A stretch of DNA of 64,000 nt from the NCBI RefSeq assembly GCF_900114495.1, contig NZ_FOZI01000006.1:1-64000 (forward strand), given 5' to 3'. Below the pieces are notes generated by a model, which was not told where the DNA came from, did not search any database, and saw only the letters and a program-made list of their open reading frames with translations. This DNA comes from Dyella sp. OK004 (GTDB taxonomy: Bacteria > Pseudomonadota > Gammaproteobacteria > Xanthomonadales > Rhodanobacteraceae). The position numbers and the translations under genes were made by a program. The number at the start of each line of letters is the position of its first letter. Position 1 is the first letter of the stretch. Positions 37,032 through 45,839 of the stretch are shown here, piece by piece.

Positions 37032-38399
37032 GTGAGCGTAACTCCCCTTTCCTCCGATCGTACCCAGCAGGATCTGGACCGCCTGGCCAACCTGGCCGAA
37101 GACGTGATCCGCCGGGCTCGCGCCGCCGGTGCCAGCCAGGCCGAAGTGGCGGCCAGCATCGATACCGGGCTGAGCGTGAATGTGCGCCTGGGCGAGGTGG
37201 AAACGGTAGAGCACACCCGCGACCGGGGTTTCGGCCTCACTGTGTATTTCGGCCAGCGCAAAGGCTCGGCCAGCACGGCCGACCTGAATCCGGATTCGCT
37301 GCAGGCCACGCTGGATCAGGCCTGCGCCATCGCCCGCTTCACCGAGGAAGACCCGGCAGCAGGGCTCGCCGATGCTTCGCGTATGGCGACGGTTTTTCCC
37401 GATCTCGACCTGTGGCATCCGTGGGCCATCGATACCGCACAGGCCATCGCGCTGGGGCAGCAGATCGAGGACGCCGGTCGCGCCCACGCCGGCATCAGCA
37501 ATTCCGACGGCGCCAGCGTGCAGATGGGCGAGGGGCTGTCGGTGTACGCCAACTCGCACGGCTTTGTCGGGCGCGAGCGCGGTACACGCCATTCGCTGTC
37601 GCTGTCGCTGATCGCCGGTGACGACGACGGCATGCAGCGCGACTACTGGTACGACAGTGTGCGCAGCGCGGACGATTTCATCAGCGCCAAGACCCTGGGC
37701 GACAAGGTGGCGCAACGCACGCTGGCGCGCATGGGCGCGCGGCAGCTGACCACGCGGCAGAGTCCCGTGCTGTTCGCGCCGGAGATTGCGCGCGGTTTGA
37801 TCGGTCACCTGATCGGCGCGGTCAGCGGCGGTGCCTTGTATCGACGCGCCAGCTTCCTGCTGGATCACGCCGGCAAGGCGGTGATGCCGGCGTGGATGCA
37901 GATCGTGGAGCGGCCGCTATTGCAGCGGGGACAGGGCTCCGGTGCCTTCGATGCGGAAGGCGTGGCGACGCGTGATAGCGCGCTTATCGAAGACGGCGTA
38001 CTGGCGCGCTACGTGCTGGGCAGCTATTCCGCGCGCAAGCTGGGTCTCCAGTCCACTGGCAATGCTGGCGGTATCCATAACCTCATCGTTGAAGCGGGTG
38101 CCGCCGACCAGGGACGCGACGATTTCGCTGGCATGCTGCGCCGCCTTGGCACTGGCCTGCTGGTGACCGAAGTGATGGGGCAGGGTGTGAATACCATCAC
38201 TGGCGACTACTCGCGCGGTGCGGCGGGTTTCTGGGTGGAGAACGGCCAGATCGCCTACCCGGTGGAGGAAATCACCATCGCTGCCAATCTGCGCGACATG
38301 TACGCCGGTATCCAGGCGGTGGGCACGGACGTGGACCCGCGCTCGCATCTTCTGACCGGTTCGATCCTGGTTGACCGGATGACCATTGCCGGCGAGTAA
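37032..38399 (+). CDS. pmbA: Metalloprotease subunit PmbA (TldE)
   Basis: Partner of TldD. In this pair TldD provides the zinc site while PmbA has no HExxxH of its own. 455 residues from the GTG at 37032 with AGGA upstream (E. coli 450). Typical segments are RDRGFGLTVYFGQRKGSAS near residue 61 and VMGQGVNTITGDYSRGAAGF near residue 380. An upstream-open frame to 36633 is antisense to the DUF1653 and yjgA genes and not used. Confidence 0.96.
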   Translation: MSVTPLSSDRTQQDLDRLANLAEDVIRRARAAGASQAEVAASIDTGLSVNVRLGEVETVEHTRDRGFGLTVYFGQRKGSASTADLNPDSLQATLDQACAIARFTEEDPAAGLADASRMATVFPDLDLWHPWAIDTAQAIALGQQIEDAGRAHAGISNSDGASVQMGEGLSVYANSHGFVGRERGTRHSLSLSLIAGDDDGMQRDYWYDSVRSADDFISAKTLGDKVAQRTLARMGARQLTTRQSPVLFAPEIARGLIGHLIGAVSGGALYRRASFLLDHAGKAVMPAWMQIVERPLLQRGQGSGAFDAEGVATRDSALIEDGVLARYVLGSYSARKLGLQSTGNAGGIHNLIVEAGAADQGRDDFAGMLRRLGTGLLVTEVMGQGVNTITGDYSRGAAGFWVENGQIAYPVEEITIAANLRDMYAGIQAVGTDVDPRSHLLTGSILVDRMTIAGE

Positions 38400-38523
38400 T
38401 AGCCGAGGAGGGGCGTTTTCCTGCTCCCCTAGGTCGTCAGCTCACTCGGCAAATGCCCGCAGCCCTTGCTAGCATCGACGCCACCGGCGCGTGGCCGGCG
38501 CCTTGCACGTTCAGGAGAGACGC

Positions 38524-38961
38524 ATGAGCGTTCCACCCGAGTCCGTACCGCCTTCGTCCAGCGAACCCACCCCGCCGCCTGCGGATATGCCGAGCCCTGA
38601 GCAGCGGCAATGGGCGATGCTGGCGCATCTTTCTGCCTTGCTGGGTTGCCTATTGACCGGCCACTGGTTTGGCGTGGGCGTTTTTATTGGGCCGCTGGTC
38701 ATCTGGCTGCTGAAGAAAGAGACCATGCCGTTTGTGGATGATCAGGCCAAGGAAGCGCTGAATTTCAACATCACCATGGCCATCATTAGCGTGGTGCTGT
38801 TGTTGATCACTCTGCTGACGCTGGGCATCGGCGTCATCCTGACCATTCCCGCCGGGATCGTGATCGGCATCGCCTGGCTGGTGCTGGTCATCATGGCGAC
38901 GATCAAATCCAACGAAGGAGAGCGGTATCGTTACCCGTTCTGCCTGCGGCTGATCAAATAA
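38524..38961 (+). CDS. DUF4870 membrane protein
   Basis: 145 residues. A proline/serine-rich N terminus of about 35 residues is followed by three or four hydrophobic segments (about 46-70, 93-115, 118-137). The conserved core is KKETMPFVDDQAKEALNFN, characteristic of the DUF4870 (Tic20-like) family. Cellular role unknown. Well-placed GGAGAG before the ATG. Stands alone, between pmbA and a strong bidirectional terminator. Confidence 0.88.
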   Translation: MSVPPESVPPSSSEPTPPPADMPSPEQRQWAMLAHLSALLGCLLTGHWFGVGVFIGPLVIWLLKKETMPFVDDQAKEALNFNITMAIISVVLLLITLLTLGIGVILTIPAGIVIGIAWLVLVIMATIKSNEGERYRYPFCLRLIK

Positions 38962-38981
38962 GCGCAGCGTCTTGCCATGAC

Positions 38982-39015
38982 AAAAAGAGGCAGCCGGTTG
39001 GCTGCCTCTTTTTTT
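38982..39015. terminator. Bidirectional terminator between the DUF4870 gene and ispA
   Basis: Fourteen perfect base pairs (38982-38995 with 39000-39013), GGTT loop, a T-run on the plus side and the complementary A-run giving a T-run on the minus side. Serves both convergent transcripts. Confidence 0.95.
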
Positions 39016-39026
39016 ATGCGTAGCGG

Positions 39027-39914
39027 TCAGTGATGACGCCGGGCCGCATAACGGGCCAGTTCTTCCAGCAGGACGCCGCGTGCGCCGAGCGGCGCGATGG
39101 CATCGAGCGCGGTGGCAGTGAGTTCGGCCAGACGAGCGCGGGAGGCGTCTAGGCCGATGATGGAAGGGAAGGTCGGTTTGTCGGCCGCCGCATCTTTACC
39201 AGCGGTCTTGCCGATCACAGCGGATTCGCCTTCCACGTCCAGGATGTCGTCCTGCACCTGGAAGGCCAGGCCGACCGCATGGGCATAGCGATCCAGCGCG
39301 GTGAGCGTGGCGACATCCGCGCCGGCGACCAGGGCGCCCATGCGCACCGAGGCGCGGATCAATGCGCCGGTCTTGCAGGCGTGCATATGTTCGAGTTCGA
39401 CCAGGCTGAGCTTACGGCCGACGGCGGCCAGGTCCAGCGCTTGCCCGCCGGCCATGCCTTCGGCACCGCAGGCGTGGCCGAGCACGCGCAGCATCTCGGT
39501 GCTGTGGCGCGCGTGCGCATCGTGCGCGAGCAGCTCGAAAGCCAGTGCCTGCAGCGCATCACCGGCCAGGATCGCCATGGCCTCGCCAAACACAATGTGG
39601 CAAGTCGGCCGGCCGCGTCGCAGGTCGTCGTCGTCCATCGCCGGCAGGTCGTCGTGCACCAGCGAATAGGCATGGATCAGTTCAACGGCGCAGGCCGGCG
39701 CATCAAGGCGCTCACTGTCTTCGCCAAGGGCGTGGCCGGCCGCGTAGACCAGCAACGGACGCAAGCGCTTGCCGCCGCCCAGTACGGCATAGCGCATGGC
39801 GCGATGCAGTTCGGTGGGGGAGCGGTCTTCGGCAGGGAGGGCTTGCGACAGGGCTTGTTCGGCGCGTGCGATCAGCGCCTGGAGAGCAGGGCTCAGTTCA
39901 AAGTTCGGGTTCAA
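39027..39914 (-). CDS. ispA: Polyprenyl (farnesyl) diphosphate synthase
   Basis: Condenses isopentenyl diphosphate with dimethylallyl/geranyl diphosphate to make farnesyl diphosphate for undecaprenol and quinones. 295 residues from a TTG at 39914 that overlaps the end of xseB; no ATG lies in a suitable place (E. coli IspA 299). The first aspartate-rich motif is [16 protein letters not shown] (87-102), the second QVQDDILD. The substrate loop GGGKRLRP is at 46-53. In E. coli, too, it follows xseB, with dxs after it; here no dxs follows. Confidence 0.95.
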   Translation of the reverse strand: MNPNFELSPALQALIARAEQALSQALPAEDRSPTELHRAMRYAVLGGGKRLRPLLVYAAGHALGEDSERLDAPACAVELIHAYSLVHDDLPAMDDDDLRRGRPTCHIVFGEAMAILAGDALQALAFELLAHDAHARHSTEMLRVLGHACGAEGMAGGQALDLAAVGRKLSLVELEHMHACKTGALIRASVRMGALVAGADVATLTALDRYAHAVGLAFQVQDDILDVEGESAVIGKTAGKDAAADKPTFPSIIGLDASRARLAELTATALDAIAPLGARGVLLEELARYAARRHH

Positions 39915-40155
39915 ACGGTTCTGCGCTGTCGGGGACTTCGGGATCCAGCAGCAGCCTGACGCGCAGTTCGGCCTGTTCCAGGGCCTGCTGGCAGTGACGG
40001 TAGAGGCCGATGCCGCGCTCGAACGAAGCAAGAGATTCGTCGAGGCTCAGGTCGCCGCCCTCCATGCGTGCCACCAACTGTTCGAGTTCGTCCAGCGAGT
40101 GTTCGAAATCGGCGGCGGGAGCGGGTTCGGCAGGTGCGGGAGCGGGCTTGGCCAT
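39898..40155 (-). CDS. xseB: Exodeoxyribonuclease VII small subunit
   Basis: Small helical subunit that wraps the XseA nuclease, which degrades single-stranded DNA. 85 residues from the ATG at 40155. N terminus [18 protein letters not shown] is an Ala/Pro-rich extension; the family core [20 protein letters not shown] follows. Overlaps ispA by 17 bases. xseA is not in this window. Confidence 0.93.
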   Translation of the reverse strand: MAKPAPAPAEPAPAADFEHSLDELEQLVARMEGGDLSLDESLASFERGIGLYRHCQQALEQAELRVRLLLDPEVPDSAEPFEPEL

Positions 40156-40175
40156 GGCCCGCAAAACTAACTCAG

Positions 40176-40204
40176 CACCCGCGCGGAATCAATCCGCGCG
40201 GGTG
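40176..40204. terminator. Hairpin between the His/Asp-rich protein gene and xseB
   Basis: Twelve perfect base pairs (40176-40187 with 40193-40204), ATCAA loop. It would end the minus-strand transcript of the upstream gene; the T-run after it is interrupted (TTAGTTTT). Confidence 0.6.
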
Positions 40205-40215
40205 TTATTTGGGTC

Positions 40216-40680
40216 TCAATGATCGTTATCGTGCCGGTCGCGATCATGCCCGCGGTCATGGTCACGGTCGTCGCCGCGATCCCGGTCGTGCCCGCGGTCA
40301 CGATCCCATCCATGATCGCGATCGCGGTCGTCACGATCGCGGTAATGCGCCGGCCGGCCACCGTAGTGTTCGACCACATAGGTATGCTCGACGTAGGGGC
40401 GCTCGTCGTCCAGGTCGATGCTGATACCGCCTGTGCGGACATAGCCCTGGAAATCGATCGGCAGGCTGATACCACTGCGCCAGCTGCCGCCATCCAGCCA
40501 GAACCACATGCGGGTATCAGGGGCGTAATAGACCTCGCCCTCCGGGTAGTAGGTGTAGTGATGCTTGGCGCGCCAGCCGTGCGCCGGCGCCCACGGCGGC
40601 GGGCCGCCGGCCCAGACGGGGGCGGCGCAGGCAACGCCAAGGACCAGCAACGTAGTGCTCAGGAGCGTCTTGTGTGACAT
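40216..40680 (-). CDS. Exported protein with a His/Asp/Arg-repeat tail
   Basis: 154 residues from the ATG at 40680. Residues 1-24 form a signal peptide (cleavage after VWA). A middle part rich in Tyr/Trp (HYTYYPEGEVYYAPDTRMWF) is followed from about residue 110 by a tail made almost only of Asp, Arg and His in DRD/HDRD units, ending HDNDH. The tail looks able to bind metal or polyanions, as in some periplasmic metal-homeostasis proteins. No specific family was recognised, and function is not claimed. Confidence 0.75.
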   Translation of the reverse strand: MSHKTLLSTTLLVLGVACAAPVWAGGPPPWAPAHGWRAKHHYTYYPEGEVYYAPDTRMWFWLDGGSWRSGISLPIDFQGYVRTGGISIDLDDERPYVEHTYVVEHYGGRPAHYRDRDDRDRDHGWDRDRGHDRDRGDDRDHDRGHDRDRHDNDH

Positions 40681-40763
40681 GACATGGGCCTCCCGTGATG
40701 ACGACACTGACGCTAGGCCGCATGTTGAGAATTCTTGCTGAATGCTCCGGGTTTTAATCGGGT

Positions 40764-42068
40764 TCAGTCAGCTGGCCGCCAGCATGGTTCGCCGCCAGCC
40801 TCGCGGAACAGGGCGTCTCCTTGTTCGCTGCGCCATCGATCCGCCACCGCGACCAGCGTTTCGCCGACGTAGATCAGTGGGCAGGCTTCGCGCTGCCAGG
40901 GCGGCATGACAGCCTGCTGAAACAGATCGCGCAGCTCGCGGGTATGGCGGTCGCCGGCCGGCCGCAGGCGCTCGCCACCACGACGCAGGCGAATGGTGAA
41001 CGGCGCGGCAAGCGGTGGCCCGGACCAGGCCAGGCTGCCGCCGCCAGGCAGCGGCAGAAGTTCTCCATGCCATGGCATCTGCCAGGCTTCAGGAGCGGGT
41101 GGGCGCGGCGCACGCGCCCACAGGCGCCCCTTCCAGAGATGCAGGTCGGTCCCCGGCCAGTGGATGCAGGGCAGACGTTCGGCGCGTGCCTCACGCAACT
41201 GCCGTTCGACCTCGCGGCGCTGGGTCACCGTGGGTGCGCTGAGGCCACGCGCATGCAGCCAGTGATCGAGCAGCGGGTCGCGCATGGCGCTGGGCAGCGC
41301 CAGCCATGTGGTGGCATCCAGGCTGCCGGTGGCAGGATCGCGCAGGCGTTCGAGCTCGGTCAGCCACTGCGTGCGCAACGCGTCGGCAGCGGCGCGGCAA
41401 TGCGCGGCGCTATGCAGAATCGAATCCGTCGCATGCGGCCAGTGCTGGGTCAGGCGCGGCAGGATGTCGTTGCGAAGATAGTTGCGGGAAAGCCGGCTAT
41501 CGGCATTGGACGGATCGTCGATCACCGGCAAGTGGTGCTGCTCGACATAGCTGCGCAGCACCGCGCGCGGTGTCGCAAGCAGCGGTCGCCAGAGTTGTCC
41601 CGCACCAAGCTGGCGTGTCTCGCGCATACCACCCAGGCCCTCGGGACCTGCGCCGCGCAAAAGTTTAAGCAACACCGTTTCGGCCTGGTCATCGCGATGA
41701 TGGCCGAGTAGCAGCCACTCGCCAGCCCGCAGCGCATTAGCCAGGGCCGCGTAGCGTGCCTGTCGTGCCGCAGCCTCCAGGCCTTCGCCGCTGCCGGTAT
41801 GTACCTGCACGCGCAATACCGCGCAATCCACTTCCAGTACCGAGCAGAAGCGCCGCGCCTGTTCGGCCCAATGAGCGCTGTCCGCATGCAGGCCATGATC
41901 GATATGGATCGCGCGCAATTCGCGCACGCGCGCTTCCCGCAGTTGGGCAAGGGCATGCAGCAAGGCTGTCGAATCGGGTCCACCGCTGAAGGCAACGCAC
42001 AGCGGCCCGTCGGGTCTATTACTCAGGGCCCGCCGCAGCACATCGGCGAGATGTTCCGGCTTACTCAC
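40764..42068 (-). CDS. tilS: tRNA(Ile)-lysidine synthase
   Basis: Converts cytidine 34 of tRNA-Ile(CAU) to lysidine so it reads AUA. 434 residues. The PP-loop SGGPDST (28-34) adenylates the tRNA; the HIDHGLHADSAHW and LLLGHHRDDQAETVLLKLLR segments belong to the N-terminal catalytic domain. The C-terminal substrate-binding domains follow, with LRRGGERLRPAG near residue 360. It starts inside the last 8 bases of the NYN gene. Confidence 0.96.
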   Translation of the reverse strand: MSKPEHLADVLRRALSNRPDGPLCVAFSGGPDSTALLHALAQLREARVRELRAIHIDHGLHADSAHWAEQARRFCSVLEVDCAVLRVQVHTGSGEGLEAAARQARYAALANALRAGEWLLLGHHRDDQAETVLLKLLRGAGPEGLGGMRETRQLGAGQLWRPLLATPRAVLRSYVEQHHLPVIDDPSNADSRLSRNYLRNDILPRLTQHWPHATDSILHSAAHCRAAADALRTQWLTELERLRDPATGSLDATTWLALPSAMRDPLLDHWLHARGLSAPTVTQRREVERQLREARAERLPCIHWPGTDLHLWKGRLWARAPRPPAPEAWQMPWHGELLPLPGGGSLAWSGPPLAAPFTIRLRRGGERLRPAGDRHTRELRDLFQQAVMPPWQREACPLIYVGETLVAVADRWRSEQGDALFREAGGEPCWRPAD

Positions 42069-42813
42069 GAGGCTCCGGTTTCTTCGACTTGTTACGCACG
42101 TAGATCACTTTGGGCCGGCCTTCGCCGGGGCTGCGGCGATCCATCTCGAACAGCGTGGTGGCGGAGATCAATTCGCTGAGCTTGCCGTAACCGTAGCTGC
42201 GTGCGTCGAAGTTGGGACGCTGTTTGGTGATGATCGAGCCGACACCGCCGAGTCCAGCCCAGCCATCGTCGTCGGAGGCGGCGTCCACCGCATTGCGCAA
42301 CAGGTTGACCAGGCCGCTGTCCTGTTTCAGTTGCGCCGCCGTCCGAGGCTTCAGCGGCTGCTCTTCATCCGGCTTGGCAACCAGGATCTCGGTGTAGATG
42401 AACTTGTCGCAGGCCGCGACGAACGGATCGGGCGTCTTGCGTTCGCCGAAGCCGTACACAATCAAGCCCGATTCGCGGATACGCGCGGCCAGGCGGGTGA
42501 AGTCGCTGTCGCTGGATACGATGCAGAAACCGTCGAAGCGCCCCGAATACAGCAGGTCCATGGCATCGATGATCATGGCCGAGTCGGTGGCGTTCTTGCC
42601 GCTGGTGTAGCCGAACTGTTGAATCGGCTGGATAGATTGCGTGAGCAATTGTTCCTTCCAGCCCTTGAGGTGGTTGCTGGTCCAGTCGCCGTACGCACGT
42701 TTCACATGCGCCGTACCGTACTTCGCGACTTCGGCGAGCAGACCGTCGGCAATCGACGGCTGGGCGTTGTCGGCATCGATCAGAACGGCGAGCTTGATGC
42801 TGTCGCTGGCCAT
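42061..42813 (-). CDS. NYN-domain protein with C-terminal OST-HTH (LOTUS) domain
   Basis: 250 residues from the ATG at 42813. The NYN domain is a PIN-like nuclease fold with the acidic residues in place: Asp13/Asp15 (LIDADNA), Asp77/Asp83 (TDSAMIIDAMDLL) and Asp102/Asp104 (VSSDSDF). The C-terminal part, about 165-242, matches the OST-HTH/LOTUS RNA-binding type (GLVNLLRNAVDAA ... YGYGKLSELI). Predicted RNA-binding ribonuclease; targets unknown. Overlaps tilS by 8 bases, so both are made together. Confidence 0.88.
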   Translation of the reverse strand: MASDSIKLAVLIDADNAQPSIADGLLAEVAKYGTAHVKRAYGDWTSNHLKGWKEQLLTQSIQPIQQFGYTSGKNATDSAMIIDAMDLLYSGRFDGFCIVSSDSDFTRLAARIRESGLIVYGFGERKTPDPFVAACDKFIYTEILVAKPDEEQPLKPRTAAQLKQDSGLVNLLRNAVDAASDDDGWAGLGGVGSIITKQRPNFDARSYGYGKLSELISATTLFEMDRRSPGEGRPKVIYVRNKSKKPEPRE

Positions 42814-42874
42814 GGCGGCCTCCGGCGTGATGGGCGCCGGTGATGATAGCGCCTTGGTACGCCATGCAAAGCAG

Positions 42875-42902
42875 GCAGCCCCGGCTTTATGGCCGGGGCT
42901 GC
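42875..42902 (-). terminator. Hairpin terminator after the beta-propeller gene
   Basis: Eleven perfect base pairs (42875-42885 with 42892-42902) and a 6-base loop, between the propeller gene and the NYN gene (both minus). The T-run on the minus strand is weak (CTGCTTTGC), so termination may be partial. Confidence 0.55.
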
Positions 42903-42940
42903 TGAGGGATGGATGGCGATGGGTTTGGAATGTGTAGGTG

Positions 42941-44026
42941 TCAGAAATCGAATGGTGGTGTCTGTCCGGTGAAGTCGCCGATGACCTTGGCGTCGTACGG
43001 GCCATTCAATTGGTTGAAACCACTGCCCGCGACATTGAGCGCACCTTGCTGAAACACGATGTTCCCTGCCTTGTTGATCTCGATGACGCGATCGTTGAAC
43101 TGATCACTGATCAGCGTATGTCCATTGCGCAGACGCACGGCGCGTGTGGGTAGTGGCGCTGGATTGCTCGCGGGGTCGGTGTTGGTGAAGTACTGCCAGA
43201 CCGTCTGATCGTTGCCGTTCACTTCCACGATGCGGTTGTTGTTGGAGTCGGTAATCAGGGTGTCGCCATTGGAAAGGCGGCTGGCGAATGCGGCTCCACT
43301 TACTGTGCCCTGATCGGTGAACGTCTTGACGAGGTTCAGACCGGTGGTGACCTCGATCACGCGATTGTTGTTTTCATCGGCGATGAGCACATGGTTGTTC
43401 TCCAGCAGCTCGGCACTGTTGGGATTGCTGAGCTGGTTAGCGCCGTTGCCGATCACCCCGGTAGTGCCGTATTGCCAGACGATCTGATGTCGCAGATTGA
43501 CCAGGATGATGCGCTGATTGCCCTGGTCGGTGATCAGTACGTGCGGGCCGGGGTGGCCGGGGAAATTGCTGACGAAGAGTGAATGCACCGGTGTGTTGAG
43601 CTGGTTGGGGCCGGAGCCCGCCACGCCGGCCTGGCCGTATTGCCAGATGATCCGGCCCGAGGGGTCCGTGATGATGACGCGGTTGTCCGGGCAGCCATTC
43701 ACAGTGTCGCTGCAACCCGGCAAACCGGGTGGCGTACCGGTGCCGGCCATCAGGGTGAACGGACCGATGCGCTCGGCGTCGTTCACGCCGACGATGCTGT
43801 GTGGGCCGGGCAGGTCCGAGCCGTTGCCGAAATGCCAGACCACTTGGTGGGTGTAACGATTGACCTCGATCACGCGGTTGTTGAATTGGTCCGAGATGAG
43901 GATGTTGCCGAATCCGGATTGCGCATTCGCGGCAGTGGTGGCGAACGCGCTGGCCACGATGCTAGCCAGCATGGTGAGGGCCAGACCGAGCCGAGACGCG
44001 GTGAGGCGATAGTGGAAGCGAGCCAT
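42941..44026 (-). CDS. Exported beta-propeller repeat protein
   Basis: 361 residues from the ATG at 44026, with a strong CGGAGGAG. Residues 1-35 form a signal peptide ending ANA. At least five repeats with the pattern SDQ/DENNNRVIEVN followed by VVW.YG: about 44-68, 163-187, 214-230, 258-280 and 307-330, plus one more divergent copy near 114-131. This is an NHL/PQQ-like propeller. Cys105 and Cys112 may form a disulfide. No catalytic residues were recognised; it probably binds a ligand or surface in the periplasm. It is transcribed alone, with hairpins on both sides. Confidence 0.78.
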   Translation of the reverse strand: MARFHYRLTASRLGLALTMLASIVASAFATTAANAQSGFGNILISDQFNNRVIEVNRYTHQVVWHFGNGSDLPGPHSIVGVNDAERIGPFTLMAGTGTPPGLPGCSDTVNGCPDNRVIITDPSGRIIWQYGQAGVAGSGPNQLNTPVHSLFVSNFPGHPGPHVLITDQGNQRIILVNLRHQIVWQYGTTGVIGNGANQLSNPNSAELLENNHVLIADENNNRVIEVTTGLNLVKTFTDQGTVSGAAFASRLSNGDTLITDSNNNRIVEVNGNDQTVWQYFTNTDPASNPAPLPTRAVRLRNGHTLISDQFNDRVIEINKAGNIVFQQGALNVAGSGFNQLNGPYDAKVIGDFTGQTPPFDF

Positions 44027-44268
44027 CTGGAACTCCTCCGTATCATTGCGCGAAAGCAGGACGGAGGGCGTCAGCAAGCGGGTGCGACAGGGTCTCTGGC
44101 GGACAGACTCAGGCATCCGGATCGGCAGCGCTCTCCGGGCAGGCCGTGCTCCTCAAGCGATCTGCACGCCAGGCGGTGATGGGGCGTGGCGTGGCGAGGT
44201 TTCCATGCCTCGCAAGAGGTATATGCCTTGCGCGCGGCATTCGGTTCAACGCGGTGCGGATGATCCTG

Positions 44269-44685
44269 CTAAGGCGACGTGCTGGTGTTCAGTTTGGCGT
44301 CGCTGAAATTCAGTTCGACACCGGTGCCGGCCGGATCATGCAAGAACAGCTGGACTTGGTTGAGGCTGTCGACCACGTCGATGCGATAGGGCAGGCCGGC
44401 GGCGTCGAGTCGCGCGCGTGTGGCGGACAGGTCGGTGCAGGCGAAGGCGAGATGGTTGAACCAGCCGGTCGATTGCGCCGAAGCGTCGCCCTCGGCGCTG
44501 ATGCTCAGATGCAGCAACGGCCGCTCGCCGGCATATAGCCAGTAACCGCGCGAACCGGAACGAAAACTTGGGCGCGGGCCTTCGTGCAGGCCAACGATGT
44601 CGATATAGAAACGGCGTAGCCGTTCAATGAGGTCGGAAGGTGCGCGCAGATTGATGTGGTCGATGCCACGCACACCTTCGGTCAC
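44269..44685 (-). CDS. VOC-superfamily (glyoxalase/dioxygenase fold) protein
   Basis: 138 residues from a GTG at 44685. Contains the paired beta-alpha-beta-beta-beta units of the vicinal-oxygen-chelate fold, with potential metal ligands in DHINLR (His near residue 10), FNHLAFAC and the C-terminal GVELNF (Glu). The substrate cannot be named. It starts 5 bases after the accA stop and so is read from the accA transcript. 44027-44268 upstream of the propeller gene holds only short hairpins. Confidence 0.78.
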   Translation of the reverse strand: MTEGVRGIDHINLRAPSDLIERLRRFYIDIVGLHEGPRPSFRSGSRGYWLYAGERPLLHLSISAEGDASAQSTGWFNHLAFACTDLSATRARLDAAGLPYRIDVVDSLNQVQLFLHDPAGTGVELNFSDAKLNTSTSP

Positions 44686-44690
44686 GAGAT

Positions 44691-45647
44691 TTACTCGCTG
44701 TAGGCGCCGTAGCCGCGCAGGCGGTGGTAGCGCTGTTCGAGCAGCACATCGACGGGCAGCGCTTCCAGCTCATCGAGCTGGTTGAGCAGCACGGCCTTGA
44801 GGCGCACAGCCATGGAGTGCGGATTGCGATGTGCGCCACCCAGCGGCTCGCGTACCAATTTGTCGATCAAGCCCAGTTCCAGCAGCCGCGGCGCGGTAAG
44901 GCCCAGAGCCTCGGCGGCGTCCTTGGCTTTCTCGGCGCTCTTCCACAGGATCGAGGCGCAGCCTTCCGGTGAGATCACCGAATAGGTCGAGTACTGCAAC
45001 ATGACGGTGCGGTCGCCCACCCCGATGGCGAGCGCGCCGCCGGAACCGCCTTCGCCGATCACGGTGCAGATGATCGGTACACGCAGATCGGCCATCTCCA
45101 GCAGGTTGCGGGCGATGGCTTCGCTCTGGCCGCGTTCTTCGGCACCCACGCCGGGATAGGCTCCTGGAGTGTCGATCAGGGTAAACAGTGGCAGTTTGAA
45201 ACGTTCGGCCAGTTTCATCAGGCGCAGAGCCTTGCGGTAGCCCTCCGGACGCGGCATGCCGAAATTGCGGCGCACTTTGCCCTTGGTGTCGCGTGCCTTC
45301 TGATGGCCAATGATCATCACCGGGCGGCCGTTGATGCGGCCGATGCCGCCCACGATGGCGGCGTCGTCCGCGTAGGCGCGGTCGCCAGCCAGCTCGTGGA
45401 ACTCGTCGCAGATCACGCCGATGTAATCGAGCGTGTACGGGCGGCCCGGGTGGCGCGACAGCTGCGTGACCTGCCAGGAGCTGAGGTTGCGGAAGATTTC
45501 CGCCGTCTTCACCTTCAGCTTCTCGCGCAGGCGGCTCACCTCTTCATCGATATTGAACGCCTGCCCGTGGCTGGCGTGGCGAAGCTCTTCGATCTTCGCG
45601 TCCAGCTCGGCAATGGGTTGTTCGAAATCGAGGAAGTTGGGGTTCAT
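44691..45647 (-). CDS. accA: Acetyl-CoA carboxylase carboxyltransferase subunit alpha
   Basis: With AccD moves the carboxyl group from biotin to acetyl-CoA, making malonyl-CoA for fatty acid synthesis. 318 residues (E. coli 319) from the ATG at 45647. Begins [20 protein letters not shown]. The crotonase-like core has [10 protein letters not shown] and [20 protein letters not shown], and the oxyanion-hole glycines in [15 protein letters not shown]. Placed after dnaE, as in E. coli, with a REP-like repeat between them. Confidence 0.97.
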   Translation of the reverse strand: MNPNFLDFEQPIAELDAKIEELRHASHGQAFNIDEEVSRLREKLKVKTAEIFRNLSSWQVTQLSRHPGRPYTLDYIGVICDEFHELAGDRAYADDAAIVGGIGRINGRPVMIIGHQKARDTKGKVRRNFGMPRPEGYRKALRLMKLAERFKLPLFTLIDTPGAYPGVGAEERGQSEAIARNLLEMADLRVPIICTVIGEGGSGGALAIGVGDRTVMLQYSTYSVISPEGCASILWKSAEKAKDAAEALGLTAPRLLELGLIDKLVREPLGGAHRNPHSMAVRLKAVLLNQLDELEALPVDVLLEQRYHRLRGYGAYSE

Positions 45648-45724
45648 TCGGTGCAATTCGTGACACGGAAGCGGCGCAGTATACCGGGCCGGCAGGAAAG
45701 GCGAGAACGGTCCCGTATGGGCTG

Positions 45725-45837
45725 CCTGTAGGAGTGCAATCTGTGCGCGAGAGCCCTGCACGGCAGGGCTGGTCTTTAAGTGTCGACAAAGCTCGGCCCT
45801 GGCGGGCCGGTTCGCCCACAAGGCGGGCTCCTACAGG
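45725..45837. repeat. REP-like palindromic repeat with inner hairpins
   Basis: Outer arms CCTGTAGGAG (45725-45734) and CTCCTACAGG (45828-45837). Inside are two perfect stems: AGCCCTGC/GCAGGGCT (45752-45770) and CGGCCC/GGGCCG (45794-45809). The start TGTAGGAGTGC...TGTGCGCGA is related to the doublet at 36034-36100. It ends 2 bases before the dnaE stop codon and fills the dnaE-accA gap. Confidence 0.75.
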
Positions 45838-45839
45838 GA

